Assembly: GCA_024234675.1 (NCBI GenBank)
Contig: JACKNU010000001.1
Coordinates: 930,001 to 994,000, forward strand
Direction of reading: 5' to 3'
Origin: Pseudomonadales bacterium
GTDB taxonomy: Bacteria > Pseudomonadota > Gammaproteobacteria > Pseudomonadales > Halieaceae
Length of the DNA: 64,000 nt
Positions 41,722 through 50,871 of the stretch are shown here, one piece after another (position 1 is the first letter of the stretch; each line of letters starts with the position of its first letter). The notes below the pieces were generated by a model that made no database searches, was not told where the DNA came from, and worked only from the letters and a program-made list of their open reading frames with translations. A program made the translations under genes and the position numbers.

Positions 41722-42887
41722 GCGCGCTTGTCATCGCTGCGGGATACGCCTTGCAGTGGCGGTCGCAGCGGCGGCACCAGCGGCACCGTGTCAAGGGCCC
41801 AGCGCAGCTCCGGGTTGAGGCGTCGCGCCGGGGAGGGAATGGTAAAGGCCTTCTCGCCGCGATAGGGCTCCATAGCGCGGGTATCGATTTTCCAGCCCTT
41901 CTCCTCGATGTGGATCTTGCGCACCTTGCGCCAGGCCGCCATGAACTTGTCCTGCTCCACCGACACCTCGTGCTCCAGTGATTCCGGCAGGTGGTGCGGC
42001 GCTATCGCCTCGACGATGTGGGCGTCCTCGGCAAACACTTTCAGGGTGCGCTTGACCGAACCCTTGTCAAACATGCCCCACTTGAAAAAGTTGCGCACCT
42101 GCACCACGAAGGAGCGGGTCGTGAACTCGTCCACCGGCGTGTTGGCGTCAAATATAATCATTTCCATCCAGGAGTTGACCTGTATATGCAGGCGCACGCA
42201 GTGGCCCGACAGGTAAAACCCCGGGTGCACGTGGGTCTCGGCCTTGTCCTTGCGGGCAAAACGCATCAGGCCGGCGTTACCCTGCATGGGGGGCGGGTAC
42301 AGCACGCAGGAGGAGGAGCCGGCAATATCGCTGCGCTCCATTTTTGCAATACGGTTCTTGGCCGCCATCTCCTGGTAGCCGAAGCCGGGATGCACGAAGG
42401 AGGTATGGGCGATGTCGATGCCGTTCTCCACCACCCGGTCCACCGATGCCTTCCAGGTGAACTCGGTTTCGATAGGGCGCCACTTATCGCGGTCGTCAAA
42501 CTCCGGAAAGGGCGGGATGGGGTAGCGCTCGGACTCGGGGAGATCGCCCATGAAAACCCAGATCATGCCGTAGCGCTCCTGGGTCGGGTAGGCATCGATG
42601 CGGGCGCGCTCGGGGACCTCGGCGCCCTCCCCCCTCGAGGGAATGAACTGCACCTTGCCCTCGGCGTCGAATTCCCAGCCGTGGTAGGGGCAGGCCACGC
42701 AGTCGCGCTTGGTGGTCCAACCGCCCGCCAGGGAGCCCCCGCGGTGAATACAAATATCACTGAGGCAATTAACCTTGCCCGACTTGTCGCGAAACAGCAC
42801 GAAGTTCTGGCCCAGCAGCCGCGCCTGCACCGGTTTGTCCTTGACCGCCCTTGACCACTCCGCCACGTACCAGAGATTTGTCAGCAT
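41718..42887 (-). CDS. PaO-type Rieske non-haem iron oxygenase, copy 2
   Basis: A 389-residue paralogue of the oxygenase at 8944-10113, same length and strongly similar throughout. Rieske ligands are Cys46-x-His48 (CIHRGG) and Cys66-x2-His69 (CPYHGW); the loop between them is one residue longer than in copy 1. The catalytic iron motif is NGIDIAHTSFVHPGFG. ATG 42887 is chosen so that the protein begins MLTNLWYVAEWS exactly as copy 1 begins MLINLWYVAEWS; the frame is open 15 codons further upstream. In plants PaO and TIC55 are related Rieske enzymes acting at successive steps, so two copies may divide labour here. Its 3' end overlaps the symporter frame by four bases. Confidence 0.8.
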   Translation of the reverse strand: MLTNLWYVAEWSRAVKDKPVQARLLGQNFVLFRDKSGKVNCLSDICIHRGGSLAGGWTTKRDCVACPYHGWEFDAEGKVQFIPSRGEGAEVPERARIDAYPTQERYGMIWVFMGDLPESERYPIPPFPEFDDRDKWRPIETEFTWKASVDRVVENGIDIAHTSFVHPGFGYQEMAAKNRIAKMERSDIAGSSSCVLYPPPMQGNAGLMRFARKDKAETHVHPGFYLSGHCVRLHIQVNSWMEMIIFDANTPVDEFTTRSFVVQVRNFFKWGMFDKGSVKRTLKVFAEDAHIVEAIAPHHLPESLEHEVSVEQDKFMAAWRKVRKIHIEEKGWKIDTRAMEPYRGEKAFTIPSPARRLNPELRWALDTVPLVPPLRPPLQGVSRSDDKRA

Positions 42888-42920
42888 GCTCCCCCCGCTT
42901 GAATTTGTTTTTCCGCCTTC

Positions 42921-42926
42921 ATTATA
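42921..42926 (-). promoter_or_regulatory. Possible -10 hexamer before Rieske copy 2
   Basis: A perfect TATAAT on the minus strand, 34 bases upstream of the start codon. No convincing -35 hexamer at 16-18 bases was found, and no FNR-like box or operator repeat was seen in this 222-base gap. Confidence 0.3.
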
Positions 42927-43109
42927 CGCCACAGGCGCAGAAACGGATTACTTGCCGTCGGCGCCTTCGCCGCGCACTGCGACTCCGGCCTGGCAGGCAC
43001 TGCGAACTGTTCCGCCAGGGCATCGAAAAATAGTTCAAGCTCAAGTGAACCACCCCCGAGACGGCCCCGTATAACTGACCACAACACCCATTTGCTAGAG
43101 GTCAACCAC

Positions 43110-43520
43110 ATGTCTATCCGTTCTGTCGTCGTCGCCGCCGCTGCGCTGAGTGCCGCCCTGGCTTACAACCCCGTCGCCACCGCCGCGGAAGACGCCGCGG
43201 CCCCGGCCACCATCATCATCTACCGCGCAGACGAATCGATCAAAACCAGCCGCCTGCGCCCCGCTATCCACATCAATGGCGGCGCCGTCAGCCGCCTTGA
43301 CCGGGACGAGGTACTGGTTCTCGAGCGGGCGCCCGGGGCCTACACCCTGGACTCCAGCATGCCCGGCACCGAGGCCATCACCCTGGACCTGAAGCCGGGT
43401 GCGACCTACTACGTGCACTCCGAGCTGAAGATGCGCGGCTCGCAGGTAGAATCCACCCTGGTGGAGGTCGAGGAACAGGTAGCCCGGGTGCAGCAACCAG
43501 ACATCGGTTCAGCCATCTGA
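43110..43520 (+). CDS. Secreted DUF2846-like protein
   Basis: A 136-residue protein. A signal peptide covers about residues 1-25 (VVVAAAALSAALAYNPVATAAE). The mature part has IIIYRADESIK, then LERAPGAYTL and LKPGATYYVHSE, the pattern of DUF2846 beta-sandwich proteins. No lipobox Cys. ATG 43110 starts right before the signal sequence. Function unknown; it does not appear linked to the catabolic genes. Confidence 0.6.
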   Translation: MSIRSVVVAAAALSAALAYNPVATAAEDAAAPATIIIYRADESIKTSRLRPAIHINGGAVSRLDRDEVLVLERAPGAYTLDSSMPGTEAITLDLKPGATYYVHSELKMRGSQVESTLVEVEEQVARVQQPDIGSAI

Positions 43521-43532
43521 CGGGGGCAGCAG

Positions 43533-44090
43533 TCACTCGTACCCTACCTGTATGACGATGCCCTCCCTGCCGTAACTGATATCCTTGATGCCGTTGCTGA
43601 ACGGCTGGATGTAGGGGTGGGGGGGCACGTCCGTCCGCACCGGGTTACTGACCCGCGCCTGCCACTCACTGTTCACACCCTGCAACACCTTGCGCGTAAA
43701 GGCGTTGTCGTTGGCGAATCTTAGTTCATCCAGCTTCGGATCGAACAACAGTACCTGCCGCGTCGCCGGATCGTAACCCAGCCCACCGGACAGCATCGCC
43801 ACGCCCTCCTCGCTCAGCGCGATACCCTGCTCCGGCCGGTGGTCGTAGGCCTGCACCCGCATGCGCACCGCAACCCGCCTGGCATCCGGATACAGCACCG
43901 TGGGCTCGCTGAGGAACAGATTCACCTGCCCGAACGCCAGGGCCTGGGGAAACATACTGCGCGCCATGTTGGTCGCCAGTTCCGCCGATACCGGTACTGA
44001 ACCGGCAAAACCCGCGCTCACGCCTGGCGCCGCCAGCAGGGCGGCCGCCGCACACAACAGGCTCACGACGCCTGCAACCGATCTCTTCAT
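43533..44090 (-). CDS. DUF1439 (YceB-like) envelope protein
   Basis: A 185-residue protein with an N-terminal signal (VAGVVSLLCAAAALLAAPGVSA) and a YceB-type body that contains LFLSEPTVLYPDARRVAVRM and FDPKLDELRF. DUF1439 proteins are periplasmic or lipoproteins of unknown role with a BPI-like fold. ATG 44090 is chosen because it begins the signal peptide. It converges with the preceding gene. Confidence 0.65.
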   Translation of the reverse strand: MKRSVAGVVSLLCAAAALLAAPGVSAGFAGSVPVSAELATNMARSMFPQALAFGQVNLFLSEPTVLYPDARRVAVRMRVQAYDHRPEQGIALSEEGVAMLSGGLGYDPATRQVLLFDPKLDELRFANDNAFTRKVLQGVNSEWQARVSNPVRTDVPPHPYIQPFSNGIKDISYGREGIVIQVGYE

Positions 44091-44198
44091 AGAGTCCCTC
44101 AACCGGGCAAAATGCCCAACCACTGGGCGCAACTATAAGGCATAATCCCCGATGCCGCTCCTCCTCTTCCACAACTGTGAAAATGACGTATTTCCCCC

Positions 44199-45611
44199 GT
44201 GAGCCAAGTACCTCCCGCCTCCCCTGACAGAACCCGGCCCCGGCGCAACGACTGGTTGCGGCAGACCCTGTCCACCTCCCGCAAGGAGGCGGTTTCCAGT
44301 TCCACTATGACCGGCATCTGTGACAATTACCTGGGCGCCTTCGCCATTTACCTGCGCGCCAGCCTGCCGCAGATGGGCCTCTTGACCGCGCTGCCGCAAC
44401 TGGTCGGGGCCCTGTTCCAGCTGCTGTCCGTCTGGCTATGCCCCTATTTCAGCCGCCGTCACGCCATCGTCACCGGCGTCGCGGTGCAGGCCACCGCCGT
44501 GGCGGGCATGGCCCTGCTGGCACTGCTGCGCCCCGACAACAGCGTGGCCTGGCTGATCGGCCTGGCGGTGGTATACCACGCCTGCGTCAATTTCGTACAA
44601 CCCCAGTGGCGCAGCTGGATGGGCTCCCTGGTACCGGCCCGGCGGCGCGGCGCCTTTTTTGCCGGGCGCACCCGCCTGACCATGATCAGCAGCTTTACCG
44701 TGTTCGCCTGCGGCGGCGCACTGCTGGGCTGGTTCGAACATCACCAGGCGGCGTGGGCGGGGTTTTTCATCCTGATGCTGCTGGCAGCCGGCGGCCGGGG
44801 GCTGTCCGCGCTGCAGTTAAAGCAAATGCACGACCCGGACCACGCCAGCGCCGCCAGGCCGGGCTCTTTCATCGATACCCTGCGACGTATTCGCGAATCC
44901 TTTCGCCACCGGGCCTTCCGCGAGTACAGCCTGTTTTTTGCCGGCATGCAGGGTGCGGTGGCAATCTCCGGACCCTTTTTCAGCGTCTACATGCTCAACG
45001 ACCTGGGTTACACCTACTGGGAGTTTACCGGCAATATCGGCGTGTCCATTCTCACCCAGTTCTTCACCCTGTCTACCTGGGGCCGGATTTGTGACCGCTG
45101 GGGCAATCGCCTGGTGATGGTCACCAGTTGCTGCATGTTGCCGGTACTGCCGGGCCTGTGGTTGTTTTCCGATAGCTACTACTACTTGCTGGGAGTACAG
45201 GTGATGTCCGGCCTGGCCTGGGGCGGCTTTACCCTGAGCACCTCCAACTATCTCTACGACCTGCGCCCGGCGCGGGCCGACTTCGCCAGCTACGCCGCGG
45301 TGCAGTCCTCCCTGAGCGCGGTGGGCGTGTTCTGCGGGGCACTGCTGGGCGGCTACCTGGCCAGCGCCCTGCCGGGGCTGGTAGCGCTGCTGCCCGCAAG
45401 CTGGCAGTTGGAACACTCGGTGATCCTGATATTCGCAACCTCCTCGCTGCTGCGGGTCGGTATCGCTGCGTGGTTCATCCCCCGCTCCCAGGAACTGCGG
45501 GTACGCCACCACCCGGACCTGCTGCAGGTGGTCTACCGTGTGGCCCGCTTTACCCCCGGGGCCGGTATCGTACTGGACTGGCTGACCGTCACCCGCAAGC
45601 GCCGGCCCTGA
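44199..45611 (+). CDS. MFS transporter
   Basis: A 470-residue membrane protein with about 12 helices. The loop after helix 2 is short, and YFSRRH plus RRRGAFFAGRTRL take the place of canonical motif A repeats. The start is a GTG at 44199. It lies between envelope genes and the sucrose operon. It resembles MFS members related to PucC/sugar-type carriers, but no substrate can be assigned. Not to be confused with the MFS gene at 3492, which is of another subgroup. Confidence 0.75.
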   Translation: MSQVPPASPDRTRPRRNDWLRQTLSTSRKEAVSSSTMTGICDNYLGAFAIYLRASLPQMGLLTALPQLVGALFQLLSVWLCPYFSRRHAIVTGVAVQATAVAGMALLALLRPDNSVAWLIGLAVVYHACVNFVQPQWRSWMGSLVPARRRGAFFAGRTRLTMISSFTVFACGGALLGWFEHHQAAWAGFFILMLLAAGGRGLSALQLKQMHDPDHASAARPGSFIDTLRRIRESFRHRAFREYSLFFAGMQGAVAISGPFFSVYMLNDLGYTYWEFTGNIGVSILTQFFTLSTWGRICDRWGNRLVMVTSCCMLPVLPGLWLFSDSYYYLLGVQVMSGLAWGGFTLSTSNYLYDLRPARADFASYAAVQSSLSAVGVFCGALLGGYLASALPGLVALLPASWQLEHSVILIFATSSLLRVGIAAWFIPRSQELRVRHHPDLLQVVYRVARFTPGAGIVLDWLTVTRKRRP

Positions 45612-45740
45612 ACCGGGCCATTAAGTGGGAGTTTGTTGATCTGGGTAAGCTGAAGCCCGCGCCGGCAGATGTTACTCTAGGACAAAGAGCAATTCATACG
45701 GGAGAGCGCTATCTCGACAGGCAAGCGGGACAACAGGGGG

Positions 45741-47867
45741 ATGTACATCTGCATGCTGAGCGTGCACGGGTTGATACGCGCCGACGAGCTGGAACTGGGG
45801 CGCGATCCCGACACCGGGGGCCAGACCAAGTATGTGGTCGACCTGGCCAGGGCGCTGGCCCTGCATCCCGACGTTCAGCAGGTCGACCTGGTGACACGGC
45901 TGATAGACGACCCCGCCGTCGATCCACAATACGCGAGGGAGATCGAGCCTCTGGGAAAGGGAGCACGCATCGTACGCATACCCTGCGGTCCCCGGGAATA
46001 CCTCCCCAAGGAACAACTCTGGGATCACCTGGAAAGTTTCAGCGACACCCTGGCCCACTTGCTGCAGGAACAGGGTCGGCTGCCCACCCTGATCCACAGC
46101 CACTATGCCGACGCCGGCTACGTCGGGGTAAGGCTCTCCAACCTGCTGGGCATCCCGCTGGTTCACACCGGCCACTCCCTGGGCCGCGACAAGCGCAAGC
46201 GGCTGCTGGCGCGGGGCTTATCGCGGGAACAGATCTCCAGCACCTACAACATCGAACGCCGCATCGACGCCGAGGAAGCGGTGCTGGCCAATGCCGACCT
46301 GGTGATCACCAGCACCCACAACGAGATCGAGGAGCAGTACGGGCTGTACAACTACTACGACCCGGAGCGCATGGTGGTCATCCCGCCCGGCACCGACCTG
46401 CAGCAATTCTACCCACCCCGGCCCGGTGACACATTCGGCTTCAGCAGCGCCGTCAACCGCTTTTTCAGCGACCCCGACAAACCCCTGGTCCTGGCCCTGT
46501 CCCGAGCCGACGAGCGCAAGAACCTGGCGACCCTGCTCGACACCTACGGCGAAACCCCCCAGCTGCAGGAGACCGCCAACCTGCTGATAGTTGCCGGCAA
46601 TCGCGACGATATACGCGACCTGGAAAACGGCCCCCAGGCCGTGCTGACCGACCTGCTGCTGATCGTGGATGCCAACGACCTGTACGGCCGGGTGGCCATG
46701 CCCAAGCATCACCGGCCCGCGGACGTGCCCGAAATCTACCGTATGGTCGCCGCCCGGGGCGGGGTATTCATCAACCCCGCGCTCACCGAGCCCTTCGGAT
46801 TGACCCTGCTGGAAGCCGCGGCCAGCGGCCTGCCGGTGGTGGCTACCGAAAACGGCGGGCCGGTGGATATCATCCGCAACTGCCAGTGCGGCGAACTGGT
46901 CGACCCCCTGGATAAAGACCAGATCGCGGCGGCCCTGCTGAAACTGTTGCGGGATGAGGATGCCTGGCAGCGGGCCTCGTCCAATGGCATCGAGAAGGTG
47001 CGCGAGCTGTACTCCTGGCAGGCCCACGCCGAGGCCTATGTGGACCAGGTGCGCGCGCTGCCGGGCAGGTACACGCCGCTGGCCGCCGCCGGCCCGCCCC
47101 CGTCCGGACAGCGCTATCGCGACCGCCTGGTCGTGACGGACCTCGACCAGACCCTGATAGGCGACCCGGCGGCCCTGCAGGAGTTCATCGACATCATGCG
47201 CCGCCACCGCAAGCAGGTGAGCTTTGCCATCGCCACCGGACGGCGCATCGACTCGGCCATGGCGCTGATGAAAAAACATCGCATACCCAGCCCGGATATT
47301 TTCATCACCAGCCAGGGAACGCGCATTCAGTACGGGCAGGCGCTGACCGAGGACGATGTGTGGCGCGACCACATCGACTACGACTGGTCGGCGCGGCGCG
47401 TGCGCGAGGCCATGTCCAGCCTGCCGGGCCTGATCACCCAGGAGCGCAGGGAGCAAACCCCGTTCAAGCTGTCCTACTACTACGACGAGAGCAAGGCGCC
47501 CTCGCTGCACGACATCAACACCCTGCTGCGCCAGCAGGAGATCACCGCCAATGTCACCCTATCCTTCGGGCAGTTCCTGGACGTGCTGCCGGTGCGGGCA
47601 TCCAAGGGCCAGGCCCTGCGCTATGTTGGCCAGCGCTTCGACATACCGCTGGAGCAGATGCTGGTGGCCGGCGGGTCCGGCGCGGATGAAGACATGATGC
47701 GCGGCAACACCCTGGCGGTGGTGGTGGAAAACCGCCATCACGAGGAGCTGTCACCACTGCCCGACCTGAAGGGTATTTACTTCGCCAGCCGCAGCCACGC
47801 CGGCGGCATCATCGAGGCTATGGATTACTATGATTTTTTCAACCTCTGCAGGGCGCCCGATGCCTGA
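45741..47867 (+). CDS. sps: Sucrose-phosphate synthase with sucrose-phosphatase-like domain
   Basis: A 708-residue two-domain enzyme. Residues about 1-430 are a GT4 glycosyltransferase: DPDTGGQTKYVVDLARAL near the start, HTGHSLGRDKRKRLL, and the nucleotide-sugar site EPFGLTLLEAAASGLPVVAT. Residues about 460-700 are a HAD-type phosphatase domain that keeps the VTDLDQTLIGD nucleophile motif, so both synthesis and dephosphorylation of sucrose-6-phosphate may occur on one chain. Followed by a fructokinase and an amylosucrase gene. That order resembles the sucrose osmoprotectant clusters of halotolerant methanotrophs, so an osmoadaptation role is likely. Confidence 0.9.
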   Translation: MYICMLSVHGLIRADELELGRDPDTGGQTKYVVDLARALALHPDVQQVDLVTRLIDDPAVDPQYAREIEPLGKGARIVRIPCGPREYLPKEQLWDHLESFSDTLAHLLQEQGRLPTLIHSHYADAGYVGVRLSNLLGIPLVHTGHSLGRDKRKRLLARGLSREQISSTYNIERRIDAEEAVLANADLVITSTHNEIEEQYGLYNYYDPERMVVIPPGTDLQQFYPPRPGDTFGFSSAVNRFFSDPDKPLVLALSRADERKNLATLLDTYGETPQLQETANLLIVAGNRDDIRDLENGPQAVLTDLLLIVDANDLYGRVAMPKHHRPADVPEIYRMVAARGGVFINPALTEPFGLTLLEAAASGLPVVATENGGPVDIIRNCQCGELVDPLDKDQIAAALLKLLRDEDAWQRASSNGIEKVRELYSWQAHAEAYVDQVRALPGRYTPLAAAGPPPSGQRYRDRLVVTDLDQTLIGDPAALQEFIDIMRRHRKQVSFAIATGRRIDSAMALMKKHRIPSPDIFITSQGTRIQYGQALTEDDVWRDHIDYDWSARRVREAMSSLPGLITQERREQTPFKLSYYYDESKAPSLHDINTLLRQQEITANVTLSFGQFLDVLPVRASKGQALRYVGQRFDIPLEQMLVAGGSGADEDMMRGNTLAVVVENRHHEELSPLPDLKGIYFASRSHAGGIIEAMDYYDFFNLCRAPDA

Positions 47868-47903
47868 CCGACTGCCCTTGCACCACGGCGTGGAGCGCGC
47901 CGG

Positions 47904-48791
47904 ATGAGCCGGGGGCCAGAGGGCCACATCTACCTGTTCGGCGAGGTCCTGTTCGATCACTTTCCGGACGGCAGCCGGGTGCTGGGGGGCGCGCCCTTCA
48001 ATGTGGCCTGGCACCTGCAGGCCTTCGGCCAGTCAGCACGTCTTATCAGCCGCATCGGCAGCGACCCCGAGGGAGAGCAGGTGCTCAGTGCCATGCGCTC
48101 CTGGGGCATGAATACCGACTACATCCAGGTCGACCCCCGGCGCCCCACCGGCCGGGTCACCGTCAGCTTCAGCAACGGTGAGCCGTCCTACGAAATCGTT
48201 ACCGACTGCGCCTACGATGCCATCGAGCCAACAGCCGTAGAGTCCTGTCGCCTGCTCTACCACGGCAGCCTCGCGGCCAGGGCAGCCACCTCGGCTGCCG
48301 CATTGCGCCAGTTGCGCGACTCCGCGGCAGGCAGCGTATTTGTGGACGTGAACCTGCGCCCGCCCTGGTGGCAGGCTGAACGCCTGCGCTCGAGCCTCGC
48401 TGGGGCCGACTGGGTCAAACTCAATCACGAGGAACTCGCCCTGCTGGGAGAGCATGATAGCGACGGAGAGCCCGGACAGCTTTTCCTGCACCGCTATGGA
48501 CTGCGCGGCCTGCTGGTAACCCATGGGTCCCGGGGGGCCGAACTATTGCTGGCTGGCGGCGAGCGCCTGACCGTGGCGCCCCGGCCCGATACCGAGGTGG
48601 TCGATACGGTGGGCGCCGGCGACGCCTTCAGCGCCGTGCTGCTGCTGGGACTGAGCAGTGAATGGCCCCTGCCCCTCACCCTGCAACGGGCCCAGGAATT
48701 CGCCGCCGCGGTGGTCGGCTGCCGCGGCGCCACTATTGCCGACCCGGACTTCTATAAGGCATTCTCCAACCGCTGGCACACACCTGACTGA
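47904..48791 (+). CDS. PfkB-family fructokinase
   Basis: A 295-residue ribokinase-fold sugar kinase. It opens with FGEVLFDHFPDGSRVLGGAPFNVAWHLQ, and the C-terminal VVDTVGAGDAFSAVLL is the PfkB signature with the catalytic Asp. Sits between sucrose synthesis and cleavage genes, where it would phosphorylate the fructose released by amylosucrase. Gap to sps is 36 bases and to the next gene 16 bases. Confidence 0.88.
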   Translation: MSRGPEGHIYLFGEVLFDHFPDGSRVLGGAPFNVAWHLQAFGQSARLISRIGSDPEGEQVLSAMRSWGMNTDYIQVDPRRPTGRVTVSFSNGEPSYEIVTDCAYDAIEPTAVESCRLLYHGSLAARAATSAAALRQLRDSAAGSVFVDVNLRPPWWQAERLRSSLAGADWVKLNHEELALLGEHDSDGEPGQLFLHRYGLRGLLVTHGSRGAELLLAGGERLTVAPRPDTEVVDTVGAGDAFSAVLLLGLSSEWPLPLTLQRAQEFAAAVVGCRGATIADPDFYKAFSNRWHTPD

Positions 48792-48807
48792 CACCACCAG
48801 GGTATTC

Positions 48808-50769
48808 ATGTACGAACAACAGTCCCACTACCTGCTCAACAACATTCTCGACCAGCTCAAGCCCGAGATTCGCAAGCGCGACCTGCGCCATTTTTATACC
48901 CGCCTGGGCGCCAATTTCTACGCCATACACAGCCTCTTTCACCGCCTGTACGGCGAGCGCGGAGACTTCGAGCAACAATTGCTGCGCCTGGTCAGTGTGA
49001 TGGCCAGTCAGTACATCGACCGCAGCGCCGAGCTCAAGGCCCTGGATATCTCCCGGGAACAGGACCACTTGTGGTTTCTCAACCAGCAATGGGTAGGGAT
49101 GGCGCTCTACCTGGACGGCTTTGCCGGCGACCTGCCGGGGCTGGGCGAGCACCTCCCCTACCTGCAGGAGCTGGGCGTCAACATGGTCCACGTGATGCCC
49201 ATACTGGAATGTCCCCGCGGCGCCAGCGACGGCGGCTACGCGGTCAACAATTTTCGCGATATCGATTCCCGCGCGGGCAGCCTCGAGGACCTGCGGATGC
49301 TGGGCAGCGACCTGCGCCGACGGGAGATGCTGCTCACCCTGGACGTGGTGGTCAACCACACCTCGGACGAGCACGAGTGGGCCCAGCGGGCACGCCGGGG
49401 AGAGCAGCCCTACCAGGATTACTACTACGTATTCGACAACCGCGATATCCCGGACCTGTTCGAGCAGAGCATGCCGGAGGTGTTCCCGGAAACGGCACCG
49501 GGTAACTTCACCTTCGACGAGACCATGAACAAGTGGGTCATGACGGTCTTCAACAACTACCAGTGGGACCTCAATTACACCAACCCCGCCGTGTTCATCG
49601 AGATGTTGGACATCATCCTGTTCTGGGCCAACCAGGGAGCCGACATCCTGCGCCTGGACGCGGTGGCCTTCCTGTGGAAAAAAATCGGCACCACCTCCCA
49701 GAACGAACGCGAGGCACACCTGATTTTGCAGCTGTTCAAGGACTGCTGCCAGGTAACCGCACCGGGGGTGCTGTTTATCGCCGAAGCCATTGTCGCACCG
49801 GTCGAGATCATCAAATACTTCGGCGAGGACGCGGTTATCGCCAAGGAGTGCGAGATCGCCTACAACGCCACCTATATGGCGCTGCTGTGGGACGCCCTGG
49901 CCACCAACAACGCCAAGCTGCTCAGCCAGAGCATCAGCAGCCTGCCGGACAAGCTGGACCGGGCCACCTGGCTGAACTACGTGCGTTGCCACGATGATAT
50001 AGGCCTGGGATTTGACGATGCCGACATCCGCGCGGTGGGGTACGACCCGGCTGCCCACCGGCGTTTCATCCTCGACTATTACACCGGCAACTGGGATGAC
50101 TCTCCAGCCAGGGGCCAGGCCTTCGGGCGCAACGAGAAAACCGGGGATGCCCGAATCTCCGGCAGCCTGGCCTCGCTGGTGGGCCTGGAAGCGGCTCTGG
50201 ACGCCGGCGACGAGGCCGCCGTGCAGGGCAGTATCGACCAGATCCTGCTCCTGCACAGCCTGATCATGTCTTTCGGCGGCATTCCGCTGCTGTATTACGG
50301 TGACGAACTCGGCACCCTCAACAACTATGAGTATGGCAGCGACCCCGCCAAGGCACACGACAACCGCTGGCTGCATCGCCCTGTCTACGATTGGGAGAAA
50401 GCCGAGTTGCGGCACCAGCGCGGCAGTGTGGAAGAGCGCATTTTCAACGGCCTGAAGCGACTGATTGCCGTGCGCAAATCGCTGCCGGCCTTGGCGGACT
50501 TCAACAATCGCGAACTGATTGACGTGGGCAACCCTCACCTGTTCGTGTTCACTCGCTCCAATGCCGACTCGCCGCTGCAATCGGTGCTGGTGGTGGCCAA
50601 TTTCAACGACCACCCGGAGCAATTCGACCTGAACGACCTGCGCAACCGGGGCCGTTTTACAGTGGGGGAATTGCGCGATGCCGTCAGCGGCGCCAGCCCG
50701 GAACAGTTCAATGAGCAGCTTGTCATCCCGGCCAACGGCTTTTACTGGCTGATGTGCAGTCCATGGTAA
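48808..50769 (+). CDS. ams: Amylosucrase / GH13 subfamily 4 sucrose hydrolase
   Basis: A 653-residue GH13 enzyme. The three catalytic acids are in ILRLDAVAFLWK (nucleophile Asp), FIAEAIVAP (acid/base Glu) and RCHDDIG (transition-state Asp), each in contexts matching Neisseria amylosucrase. An N-terminal helical domain of about 90 residues is typical of this subfamily. It splits sucrose, either transferring glucose to a glucan or hydrolysing it. ATG 48808 is preferred; the frame is open upstream into the fructokinase gene. Synthase and cleavage enzyme in one operon suggest a sucrose pool adjusted with osmolarity. Confidence 0.88.
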   Translation: MYEQQSHYLLNNILDQLKPEIRKRDLRHFYTRLGANFYAIHSLFHRLYGERGDFEQQLLRLVSVMASQYIDRSAELKALDISREQDHLWFLNQQWVGMALYLDGFAGDLPGLGEHLPYLQELGVNMVHVMPILECPRGASDGGYAVNNFRDIDSRAGSLEDLRMLGSDLRRREMLLTLDVVVNHTSDEHEWAQRARRGEQPYQDYYYVFDNRDIPDLFEQSMPEVFPETAPGNFTFDETMNKWVMTVFNNYQWDLNYTNPAVFIEMLDIILFWANQGADILRLDAVAFLWKKIGTTSQNEREAHLILQLFKDCCQVTAPGVLFIAEAIVAPVEIIKYFGEDAVIAKECEIAYNATYMALLWDALATNNAKLLSQSISSLPDKLDRATWLNYVRCHDDIGLGFDDADIRAVGYDPAAHRRFILDYYTGNWDDSPARGQAFGRNEKTGDARISGSLASLVGLEAALDAGDEAAVQGSIDQILLLHSLIMSFGGIPLLYYGDELGTLNNYEYGSDPAKAHDNRWLHRPVYDWEKAELRHQRGSVEERIFNGLKRLIAVRKSLPALADFNNRELIDVGNPHLFVFTRSNADSPLQSVLVVANFNDHPEQFDLNDLRNRGRFTVGELRDAVSGASPEQFNEQLVIPANGFYWLMCSPW

Positions 50770-50776
50770 ATTAAGC

Positions 50777-50803
50777 GGGCGGGCGAGTAGTTCAGGCCCG
50801 CCC
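50777..50803 (+). terminator. GC-rich hairpin after the sucrose operon
   Basis: GGGCGGGC at 50777-50784 pairs with GCCCGCCC at 50796-50803 around an 11-base loop. It begins eight bases past the amylosucrase stop, where a terminator is expected, but no U-tract follows. Confidence 0.35.
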
Positions 50804-50871
50804 CGGGCCGTTGACCGGCGAGACGGTTTATACTGTATGCTCCGCCCCCCGAACACTGAGAACAGCGCACC

